NCBI GenBank assembly: GCA_945869725.1 | Contig: CAMBPO010000064.1 | Span: 1 to 12,025 of the forward strand | DNA: 12,025 nt | Reading direction: 5' to 3' | Source: Klebsiella pneumoniae | GTDB lineage: Bacteria; Pseudomonadota; Gammaproteobacteria; Pseudomonadales; Pseudohongiellaceae | Shown: positions 1 through 7,277 of the stretch, in pieces | Layout of the letters: every line of letters begins with the position of its first letter | How positions within the stretch are numbered: the stretch's first letter is position 1 | Notes under the pieces: generated by a model | Told to the model about the DNA's origin: nothing | The model's input: the letters and a program-made list of their open reading frames with translations, nothing else | Database searches by the model: none | Position numbers and translations under genes: made by a program

Positions 1-584
1 GTGGACTCGGGCAAACACAGCAGCAGCGCAGGCAAAGGCACATACACTTCTTTAGCCGTCACGGCCAGCGCATAACTCAATATCGCCAGCACCAAACCAG
101 CAAGCGAACCGGTACGCAGATAGCGCACAACACCGTAGATGCTGATCAATGTCAGTACCAGACCCTCAGCGTAATGTCGGGTCATCAATTGCTCGGCCAC
201 CGTCATCACTGGCAAACCACACAAAAACAACACCGCGCCGGCAATCGCAAAACGTGTGTCACACCACAGGCGTAACAGCACAAACAGCAAAAATGCAGCG
301 GCTGCCAGCAGCATCAGTTGGTGCAGGTAAAAAAACCACGGCGACAAACCAGCCAGAATCAGGTCAATTTCCAGCGACAGAATTAATAGCGGTGTCAGGT
401 TGGCGGGGGAAAACTGCTGCCAGACCGCGGGATCGAGTACATCCTGGACAATTGAATACTGATGCGCATGCAGCAAAATGGAAGGATCATCCCAGCGCCA
501 GCCGGCTGACAATACGCCCATATTCAACAGTACAGCCAGTACCAGCAAAAATGCTGCTGCCAGCCAATAAAGAGGCTTATTCAT
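1..584 (-). CDS. Multi-pass membrane protein, GT-C glycosyltransferase-like (partial, C-terminus beyond the window)
   Basis: The reading frame opens at an ATG at 584 and stays open to the window edge, giving 194 residues without a stop. Residues 5-25 are a hydrophobic first membrane segment. A short loop follows with the acidic motif RWDDPSIL (30-37), then further hydrophobic stretches near 65-80, 84-105, 112-130, 139-156 and 160-177. The sequence TAKEVYVPLP lies at 176-185. A first-loop acidic pair and a Lys-Glu before a Pro after several membrane spans recall the GT39/PMT_2-like GT-C proteins, which use lipid-linked sugars at the outer face of the inner membrane. That assignment is family resemblance only; the donor and acceptor are unknown. 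I see no good Shine-Dalgarno before the start, and the end of a small open frame (577-768) overlaps it by 8 bases, so translation by coupling is possible. It is divergent from rimK and shows no functional tie to the transporters. Confidence 0.7.
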   Translation of the reverse strand, partial: MNKPLYWLAAAFLLVLAVLLNMGVLSAGWRWDDPSILLHAHQYSIVQDVLDPAVWQQFSPANLTPLLILSLEIDLILAGLSPWFFYLHQLMLLAAAAFLLFVLLRLWCDTRFAIAGAVLFLCGLPVMTVAEQLMTRHYAEGLVLTLISIYGVVRYLRTGSLAGLVLAILSYALAVTAKEVYVPLPALLLCLPES

Positions 585-798
585 GGTGCTGCTGCCATAC
601 GATGTGATCCGCGCCTGAATGCATCAAGGTTAACTGCGCGGGATGTTCGCATGCGCGATAACGCATCACAAGTCTGACGCCGCCTGAACGTATCAGCGCA
701 GACTGTGGCCCCGCATTCCCTGAATCGAAAAAAGGCGTATGATGAAATGTAGCCTGCGATACCGGCAACCGACAGTATTCGCATCACGAGTGAATTAA

Positions 799-814
799 AC
801 TGCCTGTTGGCAGT
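799..814. repeat. Perfect 6-bp inverted repeat with a 4-base loop
   Basis: ACTGCC and GGCAGT flank TGTT. It lies in the spacer between two divergent genes and can be read as a small operator or a short hairpin. Read on the minus strand, TTTAATT follows it, which is too weak to call a terminator. Function is inference. Confidence 0.35.
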
Positions 815-865
815 CAAATCAACGCATACTGGTGGCTCGAGAAACGCGAATCTGCGCGCAATCCG

Positions 866-895
866 TTGCCACTTGCTTGTCATGCATTTTATGTT
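866..895 (+). promoter_or_regulatory. Possible sigma-70 promoter for rimK
   Basis: TTGCCA (866-871) matches five of six bases of the -35 consensus. TATGTT (890-895) matches four of six of the -10, with an 18-base spacer. It would give a leader of roughly 75-80 bases before the rimK start at 980. The match is moderate and no transcript evidence is available. Confidence 0.3.
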
Positions 896-979
896 AACGT
901 GACCGCCATTTTCGACCACGGACGCAATCCGGACGCTTGTCAGCCTGCTCCGCCCAGGCAACTTCCAGGACAATTCAAC

Positions 980-1894
980 ATGAGAATCGGTGTGTTATCC
1001 CGCAACGCTAAACTGTACTCAACACGTCGACTGGTTGAGGCTGCCAAAGCGCGTGGGCATGAGGCACGGGTGATCGACGTCCTGAAGTGTTATATGAACA
1101 TCACTGCCAACAATCCGACTGTGTTTTACAAAGGCATTGGCGACCCTGAGGCACTGGAGTTTGATGCGGTGATCCCGCGCATTGGTGCCAGTGTCACCAT
1201 GTACGGCAGCGCCGTGCTAAGGCAGTTTGAAGTAGGGGGCACTTACTCAGTGAATGAGTCCATCGCCATCACCCGCTCACGCGACAAACTGCGCGCCCAC
1301 CAACTGCTAGCACGTCGCGGCATTGGCCAACCCATTACCAGCTATGCTCACTCTGCAGATGCCACCACGGATCTGATTAACTCCGTTGGTGGCCCGCCGC
1401 TGCTGGTGAAGGTGTTGCGCAGCACGCAGGGCAACGGCGTGGTGTTGGCGGAAACACGAAAAGCGGCAGAAAGTCTGATTAACGCTTTTCGCGGACTGGA
1501 AGCAGACTTCCTGGTACAGGAATTTATCAAAGAAGCCTCGGGCACGGATATTCGCTGTTTTGTGGTGGGCGACAAAGTCGTGGCCGCCATGCAACGCACC
1601 GGCATGCCCGGTGAATACCGCTCAAACCTGCACCGTGGCGGCTCAGCAAAAGTCGTCAAACTGCGTCCTGATGAGCGCAAGCTGGCGACGAAAGCGGCAC
1701 AGGTCATGGGTCTTGATGTTGCCGGAGTGGATATTGTTCGCTCCAATCACGGACCCTTGGTGCTGGAAGTCAATTCCTCGCCAGGACTCGAGGGTATCGA
1801 AAAAGCCACCGGCATGGATATCGCCGGAGCCATCATTGAATACATCGAGAAAGACAGCCTGCGCGGCCCCAATAAAATGCGCGGCAAGGGTTAA
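980..1894 (+). CDS. rimK: Ribosomal protein S6--L-glutamate ligase RimK
   Basis: This cytoplasmic ATP-grasp ligase adds glutamate residues to the C-terminus of ribosomal protein S6. The E. coli enzyme also makes poly-alpha-glutamate. The product is 304 residues, against 300 in E. coli, and is collinear with it. Visible family signatures are the start [16 protein letters not shown] (64-70); the ATP-binding segment [14 protein letters not shown] (143-156); QEFIKE (180-185); DIRCFVVGD (190-198); RSNLHRGG (214-221); and the metal-binding end VDIV...[13 protein letters not shown], with D251, E263 and N265. I chose the ATG at 980, not an earlier in-frame ATG at 866, because it matches the family N-terminus and has AGGA at 967-970, nine bases upstream. 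The gene stands alone on the plus strand. Some gammaproteobacteria carry an adjacent RimB-type (COG4067) protease gene; none is present in this window. Confidence 0.96.
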   Translation: MRIGVLSRNAKLYSTRRLVEAAKARGHEARVIDVLKCYMNITANNPTVFYKGIGDPEALEFDAVIPRIGASVTMYGSAVLRQFEVGGTYSVNESIAITRSRDKLRAHQLLARRGIGQPITSYAHSADATTDLINSVGGPPLLVKVLRSTQGNGVVLAETRKAAESLINAFRGLEADFLVQEFIKEASGTDIRCFVVGDKVVAAMQRTGMPGEYRSNLHRGGSAKVVKLRPDERKLATKAAQVMGLDVAGVDIVRSNHGPLVLEVNSSPGLEGIEKATGMDIAGAIIEYIEKDSLRGPNKMRGKG

Positions 1895-1970
1895 GCACTC
1901 ACCACATTAATGCGCAAGGGATAAACAAGCGCTGGTGACATCAAACTGCCACGGACATTACGCTGCAGGT

Positions 1971-1995
1971 AAAAAGCGGCGCCGCACCCTTTTTT
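1971..1995. terminator. Possible weak rho-independent terminator after rimK
   Basis: AAAAAG (1971-1976) can pair with CTTTTT (1989-1994) around a GC-rich centre (GGCGCC at 1978-1983), and the T run continues to 1995. It lies about 77 bases after the rimK stop and reads as A-stem-T in both directions, so it could serve rimK. The stem is mostly A-T and the GC core folds only poorly, so this is a weak call. Confidence 0.3.
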
Positions 1996-2044
1996 CAAAC
2001 TCAACTATCATCAACACCAACACCCCAAAACTGAACACCTGTAT

Positions 2045-2075
2045 ACCTTGTATCAAGGTGAGCGGCTCAGAGCCG
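2045..2075. repeat. Two adjacent short inverted repeats
   Basis: ACCTTG-TAT-CAAGGT (2045-2059) is a perfect 6-bp inverted repeat with a 3-base loop. CGGCT-CAG-AGCCG (2063-2075) is a perfect 5-bp repeat with a 3-base loop, four bases further on. No T tract follows either on either strand. They could be tandem hairpins in a 3' transcript end or protein-binding sites. Confidence 0.4.
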
Positions 2076-2349
2076 AAGGCATTTCCCATAAAGGGCGTTT
2101 AGGTGAAAAACAGCTGAAATACCGCCACGGCAGCAATGCAATACAGCACGGCTGGTGCGCGCAGCGGGCGCGTAACCGTCGCCGGGCAATGGCCTGCGCC
2201 CTATACCACCGGGTACGTTGATTCCTCGACAGCCAGTGAGTTACCCGATAACCACGGTACCGAGCATGTGCCCCGCCAGCGCCGAGCCCTGTTAAAACAG
2301 ACTAAGCAGGGAGTGTATGAGGGTTTTTGACTACAAGATTACTGACGGC

Positions 2350-2375
2350 GGAACCGGCTGCCATCAGCCGATCCC
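2350..2375 (-). terminator. Strong 11-bp hairpin just after the DUF3450 stop codon, without a T tract
   Basis: On the minus strand the arms GGGATCGGCTG and CAGCCGGTTCC enclose the loop ATGG and form 11 pairs, two of them G-U. The hairpin begins 10 bases after the TAA at 2386-2388. On the plus strand the two G-U pairs become A-C mismatches, so the structure suits minus-strand RNA. No T run follows. It is either an incomplete terminator or an RNA-stabilising 3' structure. Confidence 0.5.
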
Positions 2376-2385
2376 CACGAAGTCA

Positions 2386-3120
2386 TTATTGAGCTGCAAC
2401 GGGTGCAGGTATGGCGATATTCATCATCTCGGCGGCAATCGTGCTGCTGGCAACACTCATCGCGCGATAGATGGACGTGCGGTACTCACCGGCAGGTACT
2501 TCGACCCACTGATCCGTTTCTTTATCCCACACCTTGGTGATCTGACGATCAGCGGTCTGGTAAGCCAGCATCAGCCGGCCAATACGCGTGACGGTGACTT
2601 CCTGCTCGACGCCATCAACATCCATGACTTCGGTGTAGGTATCCAAAGTGCGGCCATAGGCGCCCTCTGCCTGATAAAGACCAATCAACAGACTGAGCTT
2701 CTGGGAAATCGGGGCTTCCGGGTTGTTGATCAGGTTGCGGATGCGCTCAACTTGGTCACGACGCGCCTGCAATTCAAACGGTAGATCGGACTCTACAAAC
2801 TGCTCAATGCTGCCCATCATTTCACTGATCAGGCCATTCAGCGGCGAGTTTGCTTCATCAGCCAGCAGCGCTGCGTGCTCAATGGATGCTGCCATCTCGG
2901 TGATCAACTGCTCCTGACGGGCAATGCGCTCACGCAATTGGGTATTGGTTAGGATCATCGCTTCGAGCGAGGTATTAGCTTGCTCAAACTGCTCCTGCAC
3001 GGAACCGGTTTGTGCAAATGTCTGGGTGCTCAAGCTTGAGCTCAGCGCGGCCAAGACCACCGCCGCTGCGGCCAACGGTCGGCGGACCAATGACCTGGAA
3101 ATGTAATGCAGGGAATTCAT
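2386..3120 (-). CDS. DUF3450 family periplasmic coiled-coil protein
   Basis: The product is 244 residues. Residues 1-36 form a Sec-type signal peptide: a basic start with RR at 13-14, a hydrophobic core at about 15-30, and likely cleavage after TFA at 34-36. Residues 38-90 are rich in Q, E, L and A and look like a coiled coil. The later part carries the DUF3450 signatures: FVESDLPF (108-115), Y-Q-x-E-x-x-Y-G-R-T (149-158), RIGRLMLAYQT (179-189) and VWDK (197-200). The family is of unknown function and, as I know it, is usually encoded beside ExbB/TolQ, ExbD and TonB-like genes, where it is thought to assist a periplasm-spanning energy transducer. None of those genes lies in this window. I chose the ATG at 3120 because GAGGAAG (3128-3134) precedes it by seven bases; an upstream in-frame start at 3147 lacks this. 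It lies 154 bases downstream of oppF, probably with its own promoter. Confidence 0.85.
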   Translation of the reverse strand: MNSLHYISRSLVRRPLAAAAVVLAALSSSLSTQTFAQTGSVQEQFEQANTSLEAMILTNTQLRERIARQEQLITEMAASIEHAALLADEANSPLNGLISEMMGSIEQFVESDLPFELQARRDQVERIRNLINNPEAPISQKLSLLIGLYQAEGAYGRTLDTYTEVMDVDGVEQEVTVTRIGRLMLAYQTADRQITKVWDKETDQWVEVPAGEYRTSIYRAMSVASSTIAAEMMNIAIPAPVAAQ

Positions 3121-3147
3121 AGTTATTCTTCCTCGTTGGGGAGCCAC

Positions 3148-3177
3148 ATCTTAAAACAGATAGCGTGGCGAAAACAA
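3148..3177 (-). promoter_or_regulatory. Possible sigma-70 promoter for the DUF3450 gene
   Basis: On the minus strand TTGTTT (3172-3177) and TAAGAT (3148-3153) are separated by 18 bases. Each matches the consensus at four of six positions. It would start transcription about 20 bases before the strong ribosome binding site at 3128-3134. The position is sensible, but the match is only moderate. Confidence 0.35.
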
Positions 3178-3231
3178 CCCGTCTCCCCGCTCCTGCGTCA
3201 AACTACTCACGCCGTTCACCCTTCACGGAGC

Positions 3232-3246
3232 GCCCGTTCTACGGGC
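3232..3246. repeat. Inverted repeat between oppF and the DUF3450 gene
   Basis: GCCCGT-TCT-ACGGGC is a perfect 6-bp inverted repeat with a 3-base loop, 28 bases after the oppF stop. In the minus direction it is followed by GCTCC, not T, so it is not a standard terminator for the transporter transcript. It may be a transcript-end hairpin or a binding site. Confidence 0.4.
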
Positions 3247-3274
3247 TTTCCAGAGGCATGTTCGCGTGTTCAAA

Positions 3275-4282
3275 TCAAATATGGTGGCAAGCGGCAGTGA
3301 CATGCTCATGACAGGAAGCATGGTGGGCAAGCTCAGGCACCTGCTGGCTGCACAACTGCGTTGCTATGGGGCAGCGGGTATGAAAACTGCATCCCGATGG
3401 CGGATTGATAGGCGATGGCACATCGCCATGCAACACGATGCGCTGCGCCTTGTGGTGTGGATCAGGTACCGGGATCGCTGAAATCAGCGACTTGGTGTAT
3501 GGATGCTGCGGGTTACGATAAACACTTTCACCCGGCCCGGTTTCCACAATTTTGCCAAGATACATAATCGCAATACGGTCAGAAATGTGTTTGACCACCG
3601 CCAGGTCGTGGGCAATAAACAGATACGACAATTTCAGCTCCTGCTGAAGCTCAATCAACAGATTGAGAATCTGGCTCTGAATAGACACATCCAGCGCCGA
3701 CACCGGCTCATCACAGATGATCAGTTTAGGATTCAGCGCAATAGAGCGCGCGATGCCAATACGCTGGCGTTGCCCGCCGGAAAACTCAAACGGGTAGCGC
3801 GTTACTGAACGCGCCGGCAAGCCCACCAGATCCAGCAGATCCGCAACACGTTTGCGTCGTGAGGCGGCATCGCCAATGGATTGAACGATCAAGGGCTCTT
3901 CCAGTATCTGTCCGACGGTGTGCCGCGAGTTCAGTGACTCCATCGGGTCCTGAAAAATCATCTGGATGTCACGCCTGACAGGCTTCAGAGTGCGTGCCGC
4001 CATGCGCGTGATATCCTGGCCCTGAAACAGGATTTGTCCCTCCGTGGGCTGATAAAGACGGGTGATACAACGACCCAGCGTGGACTTGCCACAACCTGAT
4101 TCTCCGACCAGGCCGAGAGTTTCACCGGGCGCAATGCTGAAACTGACACCATCAACGGCTTTGTTAAACTTGGCTGCACGCAGAAACAATCCCTCGCGCA
4201 CCGGAAAATGCATCTTCAGATTGCGCACCTCCAGTATAGGCTGGGTTGCGGACGCTATCTGAATATCAGTGTGCTCGTTCAT
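3275..4282 (-). CDS. oppF: Peptide ABC transporter ATP-binding protein, OppF/DppF type (second transporter)
   Basis: This is one of the two cytoplasmic ATPases that drive peptide import through the YejB-YejE-like channel. The 335 residues contain every catalytic element of an ABC nucleotide-binding domain: Walker [10 protein letters not shown] (60-68), the Q-loop glutamine Q111 in FQDP, signature FSGGQRQR (167-174), Walker B with CDEP (190-193) and the switch histidine H225. [13 protein letters not shown] (194-206) is the DppF/OppF version of the D-loop region. After the HPYTKSL segment (260-266), which marks the oligo/dipeptide subfamily, come C298, C304, C311 and C324, matching the [4Fe-4S] motif described in relatives. 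The start overlaps the oppD stop as ATGA, so the two should be coupled. E. coli YejF carries both ATPase domains in one chain; here they are separate proteins. The substrate cannot be told from sequence. Confidence 0.93.
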   Translation of the reverse strand: MNEHTDIQIASATQPILEVRNLKMHFPVREGLFLRAAKFNKAVDGVSFSIAPGETLGLVGESGCGKSTLGRCITRLYQPTEGQILFQGQDITRMAARTLKPVRRDIQMIFQDPMESLNSRHTVGQILEEPLIVQSIGDAASRRKRVADLLDLVGLPARSVTRYPFEFSGGQRQRIGIARSIALNPKLIICDEPVSALDVSIQSQILNLLIELQQELKLSYLFIAHDLAVVKHISDRIAIMYLGKIVETGPGESVYRNPQHPYTKSLISAIPVPDPHHKAQRIVLHGDVPSPINPPSGCSFHTRCPIATQLCSQQVPELAHHASCHEHVTAACHHI

Positions 4283-5289
4283 GCTGACTCATACCCCAAG
4301 CTGACATGCGCGGGCAACTCACGCCAATGCAGGCATGCCAGCTGATGGGAGTCGCTGATGTTCTCCATCGGTGGCTGGACGCGCACACAGTCATCACTGC
4401 GAAAGGCGCAGCGATTCTCAAAACGGCAACCTTCAGGCAAATCCAGCAGCCCCGGCACCATGCCCGGAATAATGGCTAATTTAGCCTTAGGAGGCGTGTC
4501 CAGCCGCGGGATAGACGCTAACAGGCCGCGGGTATAAGGATGCGATGGTTTGTCGAACACATCGGTGACAGTGCCTTTTTCGGCGACTTTACCGGCGTAC
4601 ATCACCACCACATTTTTTGAAGTTTCCGCTATAACGCCCAGGTCGTGAGTGATCAGAATAACCGCCATACCCATGTCACGCTGCAGCTCAGCAATCAGCT
4701 CCAGGATCTGTGCCTGAATAGTGACGTCGAGTGCCGTGGTGGGCTCATCGGCAATCAACAGTTGCGGCTGACACGCCAGAGCCATGGCAATCACAACGCG
4801 CTGGCGCATGCCACCCGACAATTGATGCGGATACTCGCCCATGCGGATATCGGGTGACGGAATGCCGACTTTATCAAGCATCTCCACCGACAATCGAAGC
4901 GCTTCCTGTTTGGTAATTTTTTTGTGCAACAACATGACTTCAGCCAACTGACGCCCGACGGTGTGCACCGGGTTCAATGCGGTCATCGGTTCCTGAAACA
5001 CCATGCCGATGCGGGCACCGCGTATTTTGTGCATCTGCTCCAGCGACACCGTGACCAGATCATGCCCCTGAAACAGTATTTCACCGCCCACAATCTGCCC
5101 CATCGGCTGCGGCAACAGCCGCATGATGGACTGCGCGGTGACACTTTTGCCACAACCGGACTCACCAACTAGGCCAAGCGTCTCGCCGGCATTCACCGAG
5201 AACGACACATCGTCGACGGCGCGGACCCGGCCTTCGTCGGTCTCAAACTCGGTGATCAGATGATTAATCTGTAAAATCGGGTTGTTCAT
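4279..5289 (-). CDS. oppD: Peptide ABC transporter ATP-binding protein, OppD/DppD type (second transporter)
   Basis: This is the partner ATPase of the adjacent oppF product and is predicted to form a heterodimer with it under the inner-membrane permeases. It has 336 residues, the usual OppD length. It shows Walker [10 protein letters not shown] (42-50), Q99 in FQEP, signature LSGGMRQR (157-164), Walker B with DEP (181-183), the typical OppD string [13 protein letters not shown] (184-196) and H215. The C-terminal HPYTRGL (250-256) leads to a four-cysteine set C288, C294, C301 and C319. The gene begins nine bases after the yejA stop. Its ribosome binding site GAGG overlaps that stop (TGAGG), which decides the start and points to strict co-translation with yejA. 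It is distinct in sequence from the other oppD in this window, so the two are not a recent duplication. Confidence 0.93.
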   Translation of the reverse strand: MNNPILQINHLITEFETDEGRVRAVDDVSFSVNAGETLGLVGESGCGKSVTAQSIMRLLPQPMGQIVGGEILFQGHDLVTVSLEQMHKIRGARIGMVFQEPMTALNPVHTVGRQLAEVMLLHKKITKQEALRLSVEMLDKVGIPSPDIRMGEYPHQLSGGMRQRVVIAMALACQPQLLIADEPTTALDVTIQAQILELIAELQRDMGMAVILITHDLGVIAETSKNVVVMYAGKVAEKGTVTDVFDKPSHPYTRGLLASIPRLDTPPKAKLAIIPGMVPGLLDLPEGCRFENRCAFRSDDCVRVQPPMENISDSHQLACLHWRELPAHVSLGYESA

Positions 5290-5298
5290 CTGGCAGCC

Positions 5299-7248
5299 TC
5301 AGTCCGTCCGGTACTGGTCAAATACACGAATCTGCGGCTCGAAGGTACGGCCATCTCGACGCGCTGCCAATGTTTCTTCTTTTAACGCTTCGTCAATCCA
5401 GTGCACATGCAACTCAGTCGCCAGAGACGGCGACTTGTGGTTAAAAAACTCAGGGTACTTTACCCATCGCCAGTGACCTATCCGATAAAACCCTTGCACA
5501 AACCCCGGCACAAAAGAGCCGTAGTCATGAACAAACTGCAGCATTTCATGGGACAGCGCGCGCATTTCATCTTCGTTATTGGAGCCCACAAAACGATCAA
5601 TCATCTGATCCAGTTCGTAGTTGGCCAACACTTCCATGTTGTTGGTCTGCACCTTGATCTGACGGTCAGGATTGACACTGCCATCTTCAAGGAACGCGTC
5701 GTCATAGGCATTATCTGAATGGTAGTAATCCCAGAACCGCGCATACATTTCAGTGCCGACGTTTAGTGCGGTAAAGGCGATGTCGTGTTGCTTCTCTTGC
5801 ACCTTCTGGAAGCCGGCCGTCTGATCCAGCACTTCAATGCGGAACTCCAGTCCGGCTTTGGCAGCCTCTTCACGCAGAATGGTCAGCACATCCGCCAGCG
5901 TTGCGTAGCCGGTAGTCAGCGTGAATGCCAGACGCTGGCCTTCGGCATTCACCAGAATGCCATCCGGACCACGGGTGGTGAATCCCGCGAGGGCAAAATG
6001 CTCAAGTGCACGGTCCACATCAAAAGGACGCGCCCGGATGGTTGGGTGCGAGAAACTGCCAAAACCATCGCTGGCGGTATGCATGCGGGAGTAATCACCC
6101 CGGAAGAAGCTATCGATCACCAGATCCCAGTTGCTGGCATAGTGAATGCCAAGGCGCACATTCTGATCGTCCAGCATGGGGCGCGAGGTATTCATCCACA
6201 ATCCGTAATTGGGACGCGGGCGCTGGTTATAAAACACTGATTTGTGAATGTAACCGTTGGCAACATCGGGGTCGCTGTCGGGCAATTTTTCATACCAATG
6301 CTCGGCCAGACTTAATCCGAACTGATCAATATCGCCGCGCTTGAATGATTCAAACACGTTGTTGGAGTCACGTATCACATTCAGTACAACCGTATCAACG
6401 TTGTAACGATTGGCGAAGAACTTCTTGTCCTTGGCCCACCAATCCTGTTGACGGGTAAAGGTCACCGACCGGCCCTGCACCAGATCGCCTTCCTCGATGA
6501 CGTAGGGCCCAGTGGTGGGGATAAAGCGCCACTGATAACGCTCCACAAAATCGTCACCCAGTTCTTTATAAAAGTGTTGTGGTTCTGGCCGCAGATCCAG
6601 CGCCTGATAGGCAAAATCAGGCTTTTTGGTGGTCAGTGTCACCGACATCGTGTGGTCATCATACTTGGTGATATTGCTGAAGGTGATGTCGTAATAATTG
6701 TTGTACCAAGGTGCAACAATGTATTGCGAGCGGTTGAAAAAAAACATAAACATGAAGTCGTCAACGGTGATGGCCTCACCATCGGACCAGCGTGCCGCCG
6801 GATCAAGCCGCGCGTACACGGTACCGGCGTCCGCATCAATCGCCCATTCAGTGGCGAGAGCCGGGTAAAAATCGTAGTCAGTATCCGGATGTTTCAATGC
6901 CAGCGACAGGGTGACATCATCAAGAATCCAGGTACGGAAAGAGCCGTTAGAGTCAGGCCCTACCTGACGCAGCGTTCTGGGGAAGTCCTGAATGTAGCTA
7001 TATTGGGTCCCACCCTTTTGAGCATCAGGAGACCCAAGATCCGGCAGCCCTTCACCACGCTCCCAAGGCAGATCTGTTGGCAGATCCGCCAGCGTTTTGA
7101 AATGGAACAGATCCGGGTGAGCCGCGTAATAATCCAGCACTTCCTGAGTATTGTCGCGGACCTCGGCATCCTCGGTTGCGCCACCACAGGCGATCAACAG
7201 TGTTGCCAACAGCAGTGCTGACAATCCATTACGCACGGTTCTTATCAT
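5299..7248 (-). CDS. yejA: YejA-like peptide-binding lipoprotein (solute-binding protein family 5)
   Basis: This is the substrate-capture protein of the second transporter, 649 residues against about 600 for E. coli YejA. The N-terminus is a lipoprotein signal: R3 and R6, a hydrophobic run at 9-20, then lipobox LIAC with the lipidated C21, followed by Gly-Gly. The mature protein carries SPDAQKGG (73-80), comparable to the PAAPKGG of YejA. The family-5 signature ARWSDGEAITVDDF (152-165) follows, and later VFESFKRGDIDQF, matching the YejA order. YejA binds peptides and, in E. coli, microcin C; the ligand here is unknown. GGAGGG at 7256-7261 is a strong ribosome binding site seven bases before the ATG. 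A hairpin with T5 sits between yejE and this gene. The order permease-permease-binding protein differs from E. coli yejABEF, where the binding protein is first. Gly at +2 predicts Lol sorting to the outer membrane. Confidence 0.88.
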   Translation of the reverse strand: MIRTVRNGLSALLLATLLIACGGATEDAEVRDNTQEVLDYYAAHPDLFHFKTLADLPTDLPWERGEGLPDLGSPDAQKGGTQYSYIQDFPRTLRQVGPDSNGSFRTWILDDVTLSLALKHPDTDYDFYPALATEWAIDADAGTVYARLDPAARWSDGEAITVDDFMFMFFFNRSQYIVAPWYNNYYDITFSNITKYDDHTMSVTLTTKKPDFAYQALDLRPEPQHFYKELGDDFVERYQWRFIPTTGPYVIEEGDLVQGRSVTFTRQQDWWAKDKKFFANRYNVDTVVLNVIRDSNNVFESFKRGDIDQFGLSLAEHWYEKLPDSDPDVANGYIHKSVFYNQRPRPNYGLWMNTSRPMLDDQNVRLGIHYASNWDLVIDSFFRGDYSRMHTASDGFGSFSHPTIRARPFDVDRALEHFALAGFTTRGPDGILVNAEGQRLAFTLTTGYATLADVLTILREEAAKAGLEFRIEVLDQTAGFQKVQEKQHDIAFTALNVGTEMYARFWDYYHSDNAYDDAFLEDGSVNPDRQIKVQTNNMEVLANYELDQMIDRFVGSNNEDEMRALSHEMLQFVHDYGSFVPGFVQGFYRIGHWRWVKYPEFFNHKSPSLATELHVHWIDEALKEETLAARRDGRTFEPQIRVFDQYRTD

Positions 7249-7277
7249 CTAGTTACCCTCCAGCCAACACACACTTG

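Larger units (their letters stand above)
585..979. other. Divergent spacer between the membrane-protein gene and rimK
   Basis: These 395 bases contain no convincing gene. A minus-strand open frame at 577-768 (TTG start, 63 codons) is possible but unsupported. The spacer holds an inverted repeat at 799-814, a possible rimK promoter near 866-895 and the rimK ribosome binding site at 967-970. Both flanking genes point outward, so promoters for both should lie here. Confidence 0.5.
1895..2385. other. Region without a convincing gene between rimK and the DUF3450 gene
   Basis: These 491 bases lie between two convergent genes. They contain a possible terminator at 1971-1995, two adjacent small inverted repeats at 2045-2075, a strong hairpin at 2350-2375 and, on the minus strand at about 2106-2310, broken hydrophobic reading frames that could be remnants of a small membrane-protein gene. 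The plus-strand open frame at 2136-2330 (64 codons) has no recognisable feature and I do not call it. Confidence 0.5.

Noticed and set aside
149..607. Plus-strand open frame of 152 codons at the left edge
   Set aside because: It lies opposite the membrane-protein reading frame, which has clear hydrophobic spans and family motifs. The plus-strand product is low in hydrophobic order and resembles no protein.
581..973. Minus-strand open frame of 130 codons upstream of the membrane-protein gene
   Set aside because: The product has no recognisable pattern, covers the likely rimK promoter and ribosome binding site, and has no evident ribosome binding site of its own.
866..979. Earlier in-frame start for rimK at 866
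   Set aside because: It would add 38 residues without match to RimK, and the family N-terminus begins exactly at the ATG at 980, which has a good ribosome binding site.
2317..2784. Plus-strand open frame of 155 codons opposite the DUF3450 gene
   Set aside because: The minus strand encodes a recognisable DUF3450 protein with a signal peptide and ribosome binding site; the plus frame is its shadow.
4279..4285. Possible frameshift splitting a fused YejF into two genes
   Set aside because: The overlap is a normal ATGA junction, and each product has its own full C-terminal extension and cysteine motif, so these are two complete proteins.
6448..7221. Plus-strand open frame of 257 codons opposite yejA
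   Set aside because: It is antisense to a well-supported binding-protein gene and has no domain features. Long antisense frames are common opposite GC-moderate coding sequence.
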